Source of the DNA: Henckelia pumila
Taxonomy: Eukaryota > Streptophyta > Magnoliopsida > Lamiales > Gesneriaceae
Assembly: GCF_033568475.1 (NCBI RefSeq)
Contig: NC_133122.1
Location: 183,849,449 to 183,913,448, forward strand
Direction of reading: 5' to 3'
DNA length: 64,000 bases
Shown: positions 22,818 to 32,894 of the stretch, piece by piece
How positions within the stretch are numbered: the first letter of the stretch is position 1
Layout: the number at the start of each line of letters is the position of its first letter
Made by a program: the position numbers and the translations under genes
The notes under the pieces: model-generated
What the model was told of the DNA's origin: nothing
Databases searched by the model: none
Seen by the model: the letters and a program-made list of their open reading frames with translations, nothing else

Positions 22818-24355
22818 ATGGCGTCTACTCCTGCCATTTCATCAATCGCTCCTGAGGAAATGGAGGTCGTCAGGTATGTTCACTCACCTTGAGCTCACGA
22901 CTAATATTATCGTTGCTTTGATTGCTTGGCACTCCTCTTTTCTTTATTTGACTTATGTTCCTCACATGCCTCTAAATCCCCTTTCTATGAAACCTAACTG
23001 CGTTGAGGTTTTGTCAACCATAACCCACGCTTTCTATGTAGAAGTTCCCTTGCCACCGACGGTCTTTTCCAACCTATTTTCCCTTGACTCTATATCGGCC
23101 TCCTCATTACTTTTGACCAGTTCCGTACAACCTCCTGCTAAAGCGGCTAAATTCAAATCTTGGCCCTGTTTCTCTCTTGAATGGGTGAATTGGATCGATA
23201 AACTGAAACCCCATTTTGGTGGTATCTGGAAATCTCAAGGGTTGTATTACTTCATTCAGCTTACGAAAGGTCCGTTCCCGTTGCAAACCAACTTACTAGA
23301 ATCTGCACTCCGTTTTTGGTCTCCATCTTGCAATTCCTTCATATTTGGTTGTGGACCAATGACCATTACTCTTCATGATATCTTCCGTTTACTGAGGATT
23401 CCAATCATTGGTCTAGAATTGATAGGTGTCATCTCGATGACGGATGTTCCAAACCTTTCAGATGAGTATTTGAACTACACCTCCTATGCCTCTATAATAG
23501 GAACTTGGCATACCGCCTCTGAGATCCCTAATGCTGATGAACATATCTTGTTTATGTGGGTACTCATTTGCAAATTCTTGTTTTGTCCTGCTTCTGGTCG
23601 ACCATCCGCAGAATACTTATCCCTTGCACGTCTGTTGAGTATCGGAAACCTTGTCAATTTAGGGGTCATGTTCTTAGGATCTGTCTACCGAGGGTTGAGT
23701 AAAAGTGTACTCGAAACTCCCCTCCGCAAACTTCAAGGTGTGTGCTGGTTCTTGCAGTTGTGGCTCTTTTCCTATTTTCCGGACATTAGGAACCTTCCGT
23801 TTACTAGCATTAATCCTTCTGACAGTAATGCTCTATCCTACTCCATCACCACAGTTTCTAAGGATTTCTTGATGACTTTTTTCAATACCCCTGTGGAGGG
23901 GCGTGTTTACTATTTTCCAGTGTTTCTCAACACGACAAATTATCCTTGGATCTTGCGTTTCATGTCTCACCAAAGCAGGTCTTTTCCACAAGTTGTTGAT
24001 GACATACGACTTGCTTGTCTTCTTTTAAAATTTTTGATTAGCAGTGGTACCTTTGCCAATGACAATGTCATTCTCCCTTTTGAAATATACAATCCTTTGA
24101 TCATGGCCCGGCAATTTGGTTTTCCTCCTACTATACCCGAAAACCATTTTTTCTTCCCTCAACAGTTGCCTGAGAACATTTGGGATGAGTTAGTTGATCG
24201 TCATTTCTCTTTGTCAACTGCTAAATTAAACCTAGTATGGGGATCTTTCTTTCAAGCTCCAATTCAGGAAGTGACTCGGGAAAGCATTGTTCCTTTTATG
24301 TCATGGTGGACTCCTAAATACCAAGCTCTTACTGCTGCTTTGACAGTTCCTCCTG
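22818..24355 (+). pseudogene. Antisense PMD (plant mobile domain) gene, main exon
   Basis: The likely start is ATG 22818 (MASTPAISSIAPEEMEVV). A frameshift near 22875-22895 leads into the long frame, which stays open to 24387. The segment LESALRFWSPSCNSFIFGCG, then PMTITLHDIFRLLRIPIIG, is the hallmark of the aminotransferase-like PMD fold (pattern W.P..N.F.F..G.MT.TL.D...LL..P..G). Other parts of the PMD follow to about residue 500. A donor at 24355/24356 (cctg|gtaatt) and an acceptor at 24429 join in frame to the next exon. A leader intron is possible (gtaagctt at 22706 to tgtgcag at 22797). PMDs occur in plant nuclear proteins such as MAIN/MAIL1 and in several transposon groups; a transposition role here is unproven. 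Except for the 5' frameshift this exon is well preserved compared with gag-pol. Confidence 0.75.
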
Positions 24356-24429
24356 GTAATTGTACAATCTCTAAACTGGACTTTTAAAATTAGCTGGCCT
24401 ACTTATTATTACCTTCTTTTCTTTAGCAG

Positions 24430-24648
24430 TTCAAACCTCTGTCAAGAAATTGAAAACCATGGGTGGTGGAGTGCCAAAAGAATCTTCCCTTGCCAAAGTC
24501 AGAAAAAGTACCCGTGTATCACGAAAATTGGCCATGCAACCCTCAGGTAGTTAAGAAGTTCCTGCTGATGCAGAAGAAGACGACGTCATATCTGTTTCCT
24601 CAATTTCCTTCAACATTGATGCCCCTGGATCAACTGTTGAGGTAATTC
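24430..24648 (+). pseudogene. Antisense PMD gene, second exon, 5' part
   Basis: After the tttagcag acceptor the frame reads VQTSVKKLKTMGGG, a basic stretch (KVRKSTRVSRKLAMQ), one stop codon near 24552, then an acidic run (ADAEEDDVISVSS). The basic patch could be a nuclear localisation signal. The exon is cut at aattc by the LTR insertion of 24649-29701. The same frame resumes at 29707, so the insertion hit coding sequence, not an intron. Confidence 0.65.
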
Positions 24649-25385
24649 TGTGACGCCTAAAATCCAATCTACTAAATCTCATGCATTAAATTTAATAAAT
24701 ATTAGGATTATTATTTTTATTTTTAATTGATTTAAATTATTTATGTGAATTATGTGTTAATAAAATATTTTTATTATTTATTCAAATATTTGTTATTGTA
24801 CTAACTATTTAATTAATTTTTTTAATTGTTTAAACTTTATCTGTCTAAATGATTTTAATTAATTGTTTAGTTTATTTTTTTAAATGATTTTAACTGTTTA
24901 GCTTATTTGTTTAAATATTTTCGAGTGTTCAAATTATTTATTTAAAATAGCCAAAGTTTAGCGGTTAATTATTTTAAATCATTTTAAATGTCTAGCTTAT
25001 TTATTTTAAACCCTTTTTAATTGTCCAAATCATTTTCAAGGTTTTATTTCCGTTTGTATATTTATTTAAATTACTTTTAAAAGTTTGTCTAGTTTGTTTA
25101 AATTATTTTAAATCTCTCTGCTTGATATTTATATACTTTACTCGTTGCCATGACATCGAAATATTTAAAGTGTTTAAATTCTTGGATTTTCAAGCTTGTA
25201 TTTTATTTAGTGCAATTTAATTTATAGTCCTAGTTGCCAATTGAAGTAGCTTTTTTTTTTAAAAGTGTGTAGCACTTTTTCTCCTAACACTCACACACTC
25301 ACAATTATATACATACACCTATACTTACACACTTGAACCTAAATTAATACCCAAGCCCCAAAACACTCAAACTCATGCCTCAAAC

Positions 25386-25471
25386 ACACACACACACAAA
25401 CTCACGACTTAAAACCCAAGCCCAAAAACACTCAAACTCATGCCTCAAACACACACACACACACACACACT
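25386..25471. repeat. (CA)n microsatellites in a short duplication
   Basis: Two CA runs (about 25386-25399 and 25446-25470) are separated by a near repeat of actcatgcctcaaacacaca. The phrase 'aaactcatgcctcaaacac' occurs twice, so a roughly 60-bp unit was duplicated. Confidence 0.85.
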
Positions 25472-25899
25472 CACGACTCCCCTGTTCTCCATAGAAAGAA
25501 ATCCATCGGCTTCACCTTTGAGCTCGCCGCCGCCTCCATCTTCTTCCACTCCGGCGAAGCATCCTCAAGGCTAGCTGAGCAAGCTGTTTCTGTTTCCTTT
25601 TGAGCTCGGATTCCAGCTCGTTCCAGCAAGCTCTCAATCGGCCATAACCCACTCTTGCTGCTGCTTCTTTCGATTTTCCTAAGCTAGGCAATAATATGTC
25701 TTCTCCTTCCTTTCATCATGTAGTTATGTAGGTTGTGTGTATTGCATATCATAAAACCTTTGAAATATATAAGTATATGTGCCCTGTTTTTGGTCCGAAG
25801 ATTTTGTGCAGGTTTTTGGCATTTATGCGTGAGAATTATGTTATTGTTGAGGTAGAAATGAATGTGAAATTTGAAATCTTGGATGCTTGGATTCCATGT

Positions 25900-26285
25900 T
25901 ACTTTCCAAAATTCCAGCTTTTCCTTCATGTTGGTTCGAAAGTCTCCAGTTCATTACCTTTTATGATTGGTTCGAAATTTTCAGTTTATTCCTTAGCATG
26001 TTGGACCAAAATTTTCCGGTTTATTACTCATCATGTTGGTTCGAAATTTCCAATCTATTTCTTTAGCATGATGGTTCGAGAATTTCCAGATTTTTCATGG
26101 CTTGATGTTCAAAATTTCAGAGTTGTATCATGAGTTCGAAAGTTTCCAGAATTTTTATAGCATGAGGTTGGAGCATTTCCAGCTTTTCTTCATGCTTTGT
26201 GGTCGAATTTTGTTCAGAATTGTCCTTGGCTTGTTGTTCGATTATATTCCAGATTTTTCCTTCATGGCTTGGTTCGAATATTGGT
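25900..26285. repeat. Degenerate tandem array, about 35-bp unit
   Basis: About eleven units follow the pattern TTGGTTCGAAATTTCCAG, then T-rich sequence ending in AGCATG or a variant. Starts lie near 25930, 25968, 26001, 26036, 26072, 26105, 26133, 26166, 26199, 26233 and 26270. Units vary by single changes and 1-3 base indels. The array lies inside the solo LTR, upstream of its nested insertion. Confidence 0.75.
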
Positions 26286-26545
26286 GTTGTTATGTGTTGA
26301 TTGGATGGTGAATTTAGGGACTACCATGGTTTAAATGTAGTCACATGGTAGTGCTTAGGATGGCTTAGAATTAGTTTGTTGATTGGATTTGAGGCATTTA
26401 GTATTTGAGGATGGTGGGCTCGGTTTTGGTTGTGTGTAAGGGCTGCCTTTGAGCTGAGTTTAGGTAGGTTTGAGGGGCTGTTTCAGTGTTGGAAATGAGT
26501 CTAATGCATTGGTCTTGGTCCTAGTCTAGTAGCTTGGATCATGGG

Positions 26546-28272
26546 TGTGAGACCTCGGTTTTAAACAACAATTAAAGGAGTAATTCAATAAGTAAGCAAT
26601 TAAAAGCCAAGAGCTTTTTTTTTTAAGGGGACCCGCGGGTGCGCCGCTTGAGGCGCGGGCGCGCATGGCGTCCTGCCAAAGCCCTCGCGCGGGCGTGCCT
26701 GAAGCTCTGCCCAAAACTTTCGAAACGAAGTGCGGGACGCGCGGGTGCGCCACCCGAGGCGCGGGCGCGCATGGCCTGCTGAATTGGCTCAAAACAAGCC
26801 TCCAAAAGTGCAATAACATAACCAAAAAAACTCTAACATGATCCAACTAATATATATCCAACAACATAGCATTTAAATACATAAAAGTGAAGAACACGCA
26901 TCGATGCTAGCTATTACAAGCCGAATACAGAATACAAGAGTTCTAACCACAAGCAAGACCACTTCCAATCCAAGTTCAAGTTCTTAACATGCTTCAAAAC
27001 ATAAGCTAGATTGTCATGCTAACAAGGCTTCTAAACCGAGTCTCACTTCTACATCATTCCCTCAAAGCTAACCATGCCTCTTCTGACTTGATCCTGCCCC
27101 ACCTGTTGCCAAGTACACATACAAAACAAAGCAACAGCCGGATAACCGGTGAGAATGATAATCCCAGTAAAAGCAACATAACAAGTAATACAACAATAAT
27201 TATGCTTTCAAGACAACGACAAAATCCATGACAACGTAATGAGATGCATGTCTTTAAACCGGGATATCAAATCTGATAAACGAGGGATTGCTGCTGTGCT
27301 TTTGGGATCACGAGGGTGAGATTACGTAACGACTCACCGACTCACCCAATCGAGGTGGTGCCACGTATCCCACTCCTCTAGACTTTGAACAACTATAATG
27401 CGTATGCTAGCACTAGGCGAAACGACTACGACCTAGGCCACTCAATCATAGTTCCCAAACGTCTAAATAAAAAGGGCGGTTCTGCCTGCTGAAAACAATA
27501 TTGGCTCAAGATGAATGCATAACAGAAACATAAAACATAGCCATATAACAAAAGTTCAATCAAAACAACATAACACAAGTTCCTCATGCTAAAACGAGTG
27601 TAGATGCAAGTATGTGCTTTTAAGGGAAACTCGAGAACCAACTGTCCCGAGTATGCTATCCCGCTTTCGATGTCTGCTTTTACCTTTCAATGTCGTAGAT
27701 CCAACTCCGGACAAGCTACAACAAAAGATTGTATCAACAACTATACAACCTAAACAACAAACAACGGTTCAAGGAAATCTCTTTACCGATCTTCGTCCAA
27801 CTCTTGACGAACAATGCTGCTAACACGGGCTTGACAAACTCCAAACGAATCTGTTCAGATACAAATCAAAGATCAATTACCATGATCGACTTACAAGCCA
27901 AGTTCAACAACTCAATAACAGTTCGAAATCCCCAAAACTCAAACCGATGGCATAACGGCTATAAACTGAACAAACCGACAATGCAGACAGAAGTTCAATA
28001 GCGATATCAACTCAATTCAATGCTAATACAACAACAACAAGACAAACCCAACAAATCTCAAAATAATGATTTTCGAAAATAGCTTCCAAAAATCATAACA
28101 ATTCCGAACGTCGCTCTAATTCAAAACCGACAGATAATAAACGATCAGAACTCCGCCAAGAACAACATACTAGAATCTAGGTCGATTCTAACAACCTTTG
28201 AAAAACAAAACATATCTGATCGGAGAAATAATTACGGTATAACGGAGCTCTCACTGCAGTATAACTAAGGCA
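26546..28272 (-). mobile_element. LTR-like insertion nested in the solo LTR
   Basis: On the minus strand the right edge of this 1.7-kb segment (plus 26546) ends in aaaccgaggtctcaca, a typical LTR terminus. The other end is near 28272 (minus start tgccttagttatac). It interrupts sequence that otherwise follows the solo-LTR layout. It includes the GC-rich repeat at 26635-26775. Flanks are not a clean duplication (gggtg against gggtt if the element starts at 26548), so the exact borders are uncertain. No coding sequence was found. Confidence 0.5.
26635..26775. repeat. GC-rich direct repeat pair, 106-bp spacing
   Basis: gcgggtgcgcc....gaggcgcgggcgcgcatggc occurs at 26635-26669 and again at 26741-26775. 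The block is very CpG-dense within AT-rich surroundings. ORFs across it on the minus strand are by-products of the composition. Confidence 0.8.
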
Positions 28273-29218
28273 GGGTTAAAAGTGGTATTTTTTTATGGGC
28301 TCGGGTCTCGAACTTTTCTTAGATGTCGGAATTATATCGGTTTAAGCGGGAATCAATTCGGTTAAGTCTTGGTTGAGTTCTAGATTTTTGAATGTAGAGG
28401 TGCAGAATTCTAGGCTTTTAAGCACTGTTCGGAATCAAATTTTTATAAAATGATCGCTTAGGAAATAAATCCCGAGGTTGATTTCCTGGCTTAGTTCTAA
28501 GTTTCATGGAGTCGTGGTTTCAATCGGAATGCCTTTTGATTAAGGATCGAGCAAGTTATTAATTTTAAGGACAAACCGCTCGAATTTGTCGTAAGAGCAA
28601 TATATGGGTTAAATTCTCCATCCTTTGGTTTAGTTCCTAAATCAGCATCCCGATCATCCATGTGTGAGTCATATGCATTATTATTGATTAACATTTACAT
28701 GTACGTCATATTTACATATGCATGCTAAGTTTCAAATTCAATAAAAGAAAGAAATATTTTTGAACGAAGTGAGATAGTTGTGACTACATATTCATGTGTT
28801 CCTGTGGGGCTAAAAGACGTTTTGGCCTCCCTTACCAAATCATTATGAGTTTCCTTACCTTAGCATGTATTTGTGTGGGACCGGAGCTATTCTGGTCTCC
28901 CTTACCAATATAGGGCAAGATTGGGTTGGGTTTCATCTCGACCTCCTTGTGGCATTGTGCACTATAGCCATGCTCATGATCGAAATCACAGAGTTACAAT
29001 CAAGGATCTAAATTCACAGTTACAGTTACAGATTCAGATACAGTTTATGAAGTTTCATTGATTATGTTTAACTTAGCCATGCATATGTTTCATTTCATGC
29101 TCTCTCATTCATTTTGAAGTTTATTTACTTGTTTAAAGTAAGGGCCTAAAACAAAGGTATTTTCAGTATCAGCTATTTTTAATCTGCGCGTGCTTGCATT
29201 TACGTAGTACTCGTTATC

Positions 29219-29236
29219 CCCCCCCCCCCCCCCCCC
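29219..29236. repeat. Homopolymer C tract
   Basis: Eighteen consecutive C bases within the downstream part of the solo LTR. Runs of this kind are unstable and often mis-sequenced. Confidence 0.9.
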
Positions 29237-29706
29237 ACAACAATATTCTTGCTGAGTCTTTTAGATTCACTACACTTATTGTTTTCTGGTGAGGAGTATT
29301 TCATAGAGATTGAGGGGCAAGACTATCAAGCGGACTGCGATGCGGGCATGAAACATTCCCTCCGACCTATGCTAGTCTTCCGCAAAAGTTTATTTTAACA
29401 TTTCATAGTCTTTTATTATGTTTCTTGAATTAATGTAAATGTAAAGATTCATTGTTTGTCTTTGGGCATGGAAATATCAAAGTGTTAATTATTTTGATGG
29501 TTGAATTGTCGTATCTTCTTCTCAGGTCTTCGTTCGTTTCTCGGTCTGAATTATTTAGTATTATTGGTTGTTTTATTTTATTTTTTTTTACTGCTGTCTC
29601 TGACAGGTGGGTTGTATTATAAAAAGAGAGGTCATGCCAAAATTTTTTGAAAACCCGTATTTTATTTAGTTTAATTTAAAAGTTAAGAAGGGGTCGTTTC
29701 AAATTC

Positions 29707-29909
29707 AACCAATGAGTTCTATGTCATTGAAAGATGCAGCGCCTCCAAACAAGCACCCAACGCCTGCTGATGTTGCTGAGAACATCATTGCGGCGCAAAT
29801 CATCACGGGTATATCTTCAAAAGCTCCTCTTCCCAAACTAAGTATTCTCGTTCATGCTCCCCATGTTGCACAAGTTTCCAACATAGTCACCGCATCAACT
29901 TCTGTCGAG
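29707..29909 (+). pseudogene. Antisense PMD gene, second exon, 3' part
   Basis: It continues the frame of 24430-24648 across the LTR insertion: the empty site gaggtaattcaaccaatgag reads EVIQPM. It is rich in Ala, Pro, Val and Thr (MSLKDAAPPNKHPTPADVAE) with no recognised domain. It ends at a candidate donor, gtcgag|gtaaca (29910). Confidence 0.6.
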
Positions 29910-30029
29910 GTAACACTTTGTTTATGACTATATTCTTGTACCTATTTTTATTATTTCACTATCTCCTGGTACCTTTTGCTGGATCACTCCTCTCGACGGA
30001 TTCAAATGTGAACTCTTCCTTCAGTCACG

Positions 30030-30236
30030 ATGGACTTATATTTCAGTTTTTTGCAAGACGTCAAAAGTGAACCCATTCCAGAAGTTTCACCATATCCCAG
30101 CATAGAGTCCGTCAACCACGCTATGACCACCATCAAGTCTTTAATCACTCAGGATTTATTCACATTAACAGAGCAGCAATATCAAGAACTTCTGACAGCT
30201 TTTCACTTACTTCAGAGTTCCCAGAGGTTCTCCTAA
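30030..30236 (+). pseudogene. Antisense PMD gene, third exon (limits uncertain)
   Basis: An open frame (DVKSEPIPEVSPYPSIESV, then LITQDLFTLTEQQYQELLTAF) looks like coding sequence with an amphipathic helix at its end. Acceptors at 30024 (ccttcag) and 30047 (atttcag) are possible, but neither keeps the frame from the previous exon without a base change. A stop at 30234 precedes a possible donor, ccactag|gtatga, near 30247. Confidence 0.5.
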
Positions 30237-30284
30237 TCCCCACTAGGTATGACTTCTCATTCTCTACCTTCTATCCTTTCACAG

Positions 30285-30672
30285 GCCCGAGATGCTGTGA
30301 ACAAAAGTTCACGGTCTGAATGGAGACTTTCAGGGCCTCTAAAGAAACTTGGGATAATCTCAAGAGAGTGAGAGAGAGTAATTCAACAAGCTGATTAAAG
30401 TGGGTCAAACTTTTGACACTGTGGAAGAAAAAATATCGCATTTGAAGTAATAATTGGCTACCTGTGAAGCCAATAGAGTACAACTACTTGAGGAAGGTGA
30501 ATCTCTTAAAGCACAAATACTTTCGGCTGACCAGGAGATTAGTGACACTGGGATTCAATTGGTGAATCAAAAATCTGAGTATCAAGGATGGAACACAATT
30601 CTGAATGAATCCATGTCCACACAGCTAGAATGTAAGCAGAAGTGGGAAGAATTGGCAGCCGCACTAGGTTAA
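30285..30672 (+). pseudogene. Antisense PMD gene, C-terminal coiled-coil region
   Basis: It starts after the acceptor ttcacag (30284). Three frames carry consecutive helical, charged segments: ETWDNLKRVRE; then FNKLIKVGQTFDTVEEKI; then, from 30454, ANRVQLLEEGESLKAQILSA and STQLECKQKWEELAAALG with a stop at 30670. Heptad-like Leu/Ile spacing suggests a coiled coil for dimerisation. One frameshift near 30375 and two stops near 30448 break it. The end lies about 300 bp from the integrase stop on the other strand, so the two transcription units converge tail to tail. Confidence 0.55.
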
Positions 30673-30976
30673 TTTCACTGTTTCATGAAGAAAACAATAT
30701 TTCTTTTTTGTTGTTAGAACCTTTTCGAACGCCTGCTTTTGAACATTTAGGTTTCTTCTCTGTTTTAAACTAATGGTCTGATTGACCATTTATCATTGGT
30801 TACTTCATGAAATCATTCCTGCAAATTCTCAACTGTTTTATTTATTTACAAACACTCGACCATAATTTAGTTTGATAATTACAACTGTGGCATTTACAGC
30901 CATTCTACATTAATTAGAGAGCATATTCCTCTCGCATACTAGGAACGTATTGCTTAAAATATCTGCCATTGATGCA

Positions 30977-32061
30977 TCATTTGTGAGGTTCCCCTTCTAC
31001 ACTGGCTAGCCAATAGGCATTCCCATCCAAAACTCGATGAACTTTAAATGGTCCTTCCCAATTTGGAGACCATTTTCCCAATTCTCTGTCCTTAAATCCC
31101 ACAGGTAGTATGACTTTCCAAACCAGGTCTCCTTCATGGAACGACTTCTTTCTAACTTGTTTATTGTAAATCCGAGCCACCTTTTCTTTTTGGAGAATGA
31201 GGCTATTGAGAGCTTGCATTTGTGTATCACCGAGATCCTCTAACTCTGTGATCATGGCTTCACTGTATGTTTCCGGAATCAAATGATTTTGCATAGCTAT
31301 TCGTAATGACGGAACCATGATTTCCATAGGCAACACAGCTTCATGCCCATAGGCCAATGCAAAAGGACTCACCCCGGTTTCGGTTCTCTTTGATGTTCTG
31401 TATGCCCATAATGTTTCGGATAATAGCCTAGGCCAATCTCTTGGATTGTCTTCCATCATTTTTTGAAAGATTTGAATCAGCACTTTATTAGAAGCTTCTT
31501 CTTGCCCATTGGCCTGAGGGTAATACGGCGAAGAGAAATGTAGCTTAATGTCATAATCTGCTGCAAAATCTTTCACTTCCGACCCTACAAACATGGTTCT
31601 TTGATCTGTAATAATAGATTTTGGTATACCAAATCGGTGCATGATATACTCCTTGATAAAATCGATCACATCCTTTTGTTCCACCTTTTTCAATGGTATG
31701 GCCTCCTCCCATTTGGTAAAGAAGTCGGTAGACACAATAATGAAATTATGGCCTTTAGATGAAGATGCGTAAATTTTTCCGATCAAATCCATAGCCCAAC
31801 CCCAAAATGGCCATGGTTTTATAATAGCATACATTTCATCAGCAGAAACCCGTTGGATATTGCCATGTCTTTGGCAAGGTTGACATTTTTAGAGTATCTA
31901 ATGCAATCCCTCAACATTGATGGCCAATAATATCCATGCCTCCTCACGAGCCATCTCATCTTAATTCCTGATTGATGTGCACCGCATACTCCTTCATGAA
32001 CCTGTTTCATGACTTTCATTGCCTCAGGAAACCCAATGCATTGCAAAAACAAACCATCCAT
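30977..32061 (-). pseudogene. Tat element integrase
   Basis: From right to left the minus strand shows a damaged HHCC zinc-binding region (VHEGVCGAHQSG, then RRHGYYWPSM and DCIRYSKN, where the last Cys pair is lost) and the catalytic core. The core has AMDLIG (first Asp), then FGIPKSIITDQ (second Asp) and a Glu in NGQEEASNK, in the spacing of DDE retroviral integrases. A C-terminal region with WEGPFKVHRVLDGNAYWL follows and ends at 30977. A stop separates the zinc region from the core near 31840. The core itself is open for 285 codons. Confidence 0.9.
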
Positions 32062-32468
32062 TCATTTCCTATACAAATCATCTTCCACCAATATATAGTT
32101 AAGGACTTTCATCCTCAAATTGTAAGGAATTGGTTTCTCGGGGAACTGTAAAGCTTCTTTTAGTTCCTCTCTCCAATCACCTGCCAAATTAACATCCACA
32201 TTAAAAGTATCAATTTGTAATCCCCTTTGTATGATGGAGGGATGATTCATTTTCTGAATTAACACCAATCTATGAGTGAGTTTCTCAGACAATCTCAACC
32301 CCAAAGCAATTTGCGCTAGTTCATTAGCCTCCCAATTTTGCTGTCTTGGTACATATTGAAAATTTATCTCCTCAAAATCATCAGCCAGCTGGGAAGCGGC
32401 TGCAAAATAGGGGATCAATGATAGACTCGTACATTTATACTCTCCGGCTACTTGCAAATCTTTGAGCA
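32062..32468 (-). pseudogene. Tat second RNase H, downstream part
   Basis: The frame continues as LKDLQVAGEYKC, then SQLADDFEEINFQYVPRQQN, WEANELAQIALGL and a linker towards integrase (KVLNYILVEDDLYRK). The block 'F.YVPR..N.EAN.LA..A' is the C-terminal part of the additional, archaeal-like RNase H of Tat elements. The nested LTR element begins directly after the codon for V in EVLKDLQ. The other half lies at 40410-40565. Confidence 0.85.
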
Positions 32469-32634
32469 TGTAGTGACCCGTATCAAGAATTAGCAATTAA
32501 TGAGTATATTAATCGTGTAATCATGTTTAGATTAAGTAAAACATGATTAAAGAAATTCCAAATGGGTTAACGGAGTCCAGAAATGGATTCAGCACACTCT
32601 AAAATAGCCGGGAAAGTCCCGAGGATCCAGAGGG

Positions 32635-32880
32635 TTCGGAAGCTCCGAACCAAGCCAGGAGGCTCCGAACTGTATCGGAGGACCCAAACTCAGGATCGGA
32701 GGCTCTGAAGTGGATCGGAAGCTCCGTCGGTAAGATCGGACGTTCCGATCGGGACCAGGGCACACGTCAGCAAGGTAACGTCATGGCTGACGTAATATTG
32801 GGCGATCGGATGCTCCGAAGATAGGATCGGAGGTTCCGATCGTGTTCGGACATTCCGAACCGGGTTCGTAGGCTCCGAAC
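32635..32880. promoter_or_regulatory. Palindrome array upstream of the LTR promoter
   Basis: Ten units fit (A/T)TCGGANGNTCCGA(A/T)C. Examples are ttcggaagctccgaac at 32635, atcggacgttccgatc near 32734 and ttcggacattccgaac near 32845. Half-sites TCGGA and TCCGA are 3 bases apart. Some units keep both halves, others one. Such spaced dyads suit a dimeric DNA-binding protein; which one is unknown. Confidence 0.6.
32764..32793. promoter_or_regulatory. Three TGACGT-type motifs (as-1-like)
   Basis: acgtca at 32764, acgtca at 32778 and tgacgt at 32788 form a cluster like the as-1 element bound by plant TGA-class bZIP factors. At the matching place in the 3' LTR all three are changed to acatca or tgatgt. 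Confidence 0.45.
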
Positions 32881-32886
32881 TCCGTC

Positions 32887-32894
32887 TATAAATA
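32887..32894 (+). promoter_or_regulatory. 5' LTR TATA box
   Basis: tataaata in gtctataaataggggg. It is conserved in position relative to the palindrome array in all copies of this LTR in the window. Confidence 0.65.

Larger units (their letters stand above)
24649..29701. mobile_element. Solo LTR (interrupted) inside the antisense PMD gene
   Basis: It starts tgtgacgcctaaaatcc, ends ggggtcgtttca, and is flanked by aattc at 24644-24648 and 29702-29706. No primer-binding site, polypurine tract or Pol sequence lies within, so it is a single LTR left by recombination. It contains a CA microsatellite, a leader with gccgccgcctcc, a degenerate tandem array (25900-26285), a 1.7-kb insertion (26546-28272) and a downstream block ttagattcactacacttatt that matches aggctcactacacttata of the solo LTR at 47374. 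The two solo LTRs therefore belong to related families. Without the insertion it is about 3.3 kb. Confidence 0.8.

Noticed and set aside
26526..26846. Minus-strand ORFs rich in Ala/Arg/Pro
   Set aside because: Produced by the GC-rich repeat pair, which lacks stops in several frames. No coding signal beyond composition.
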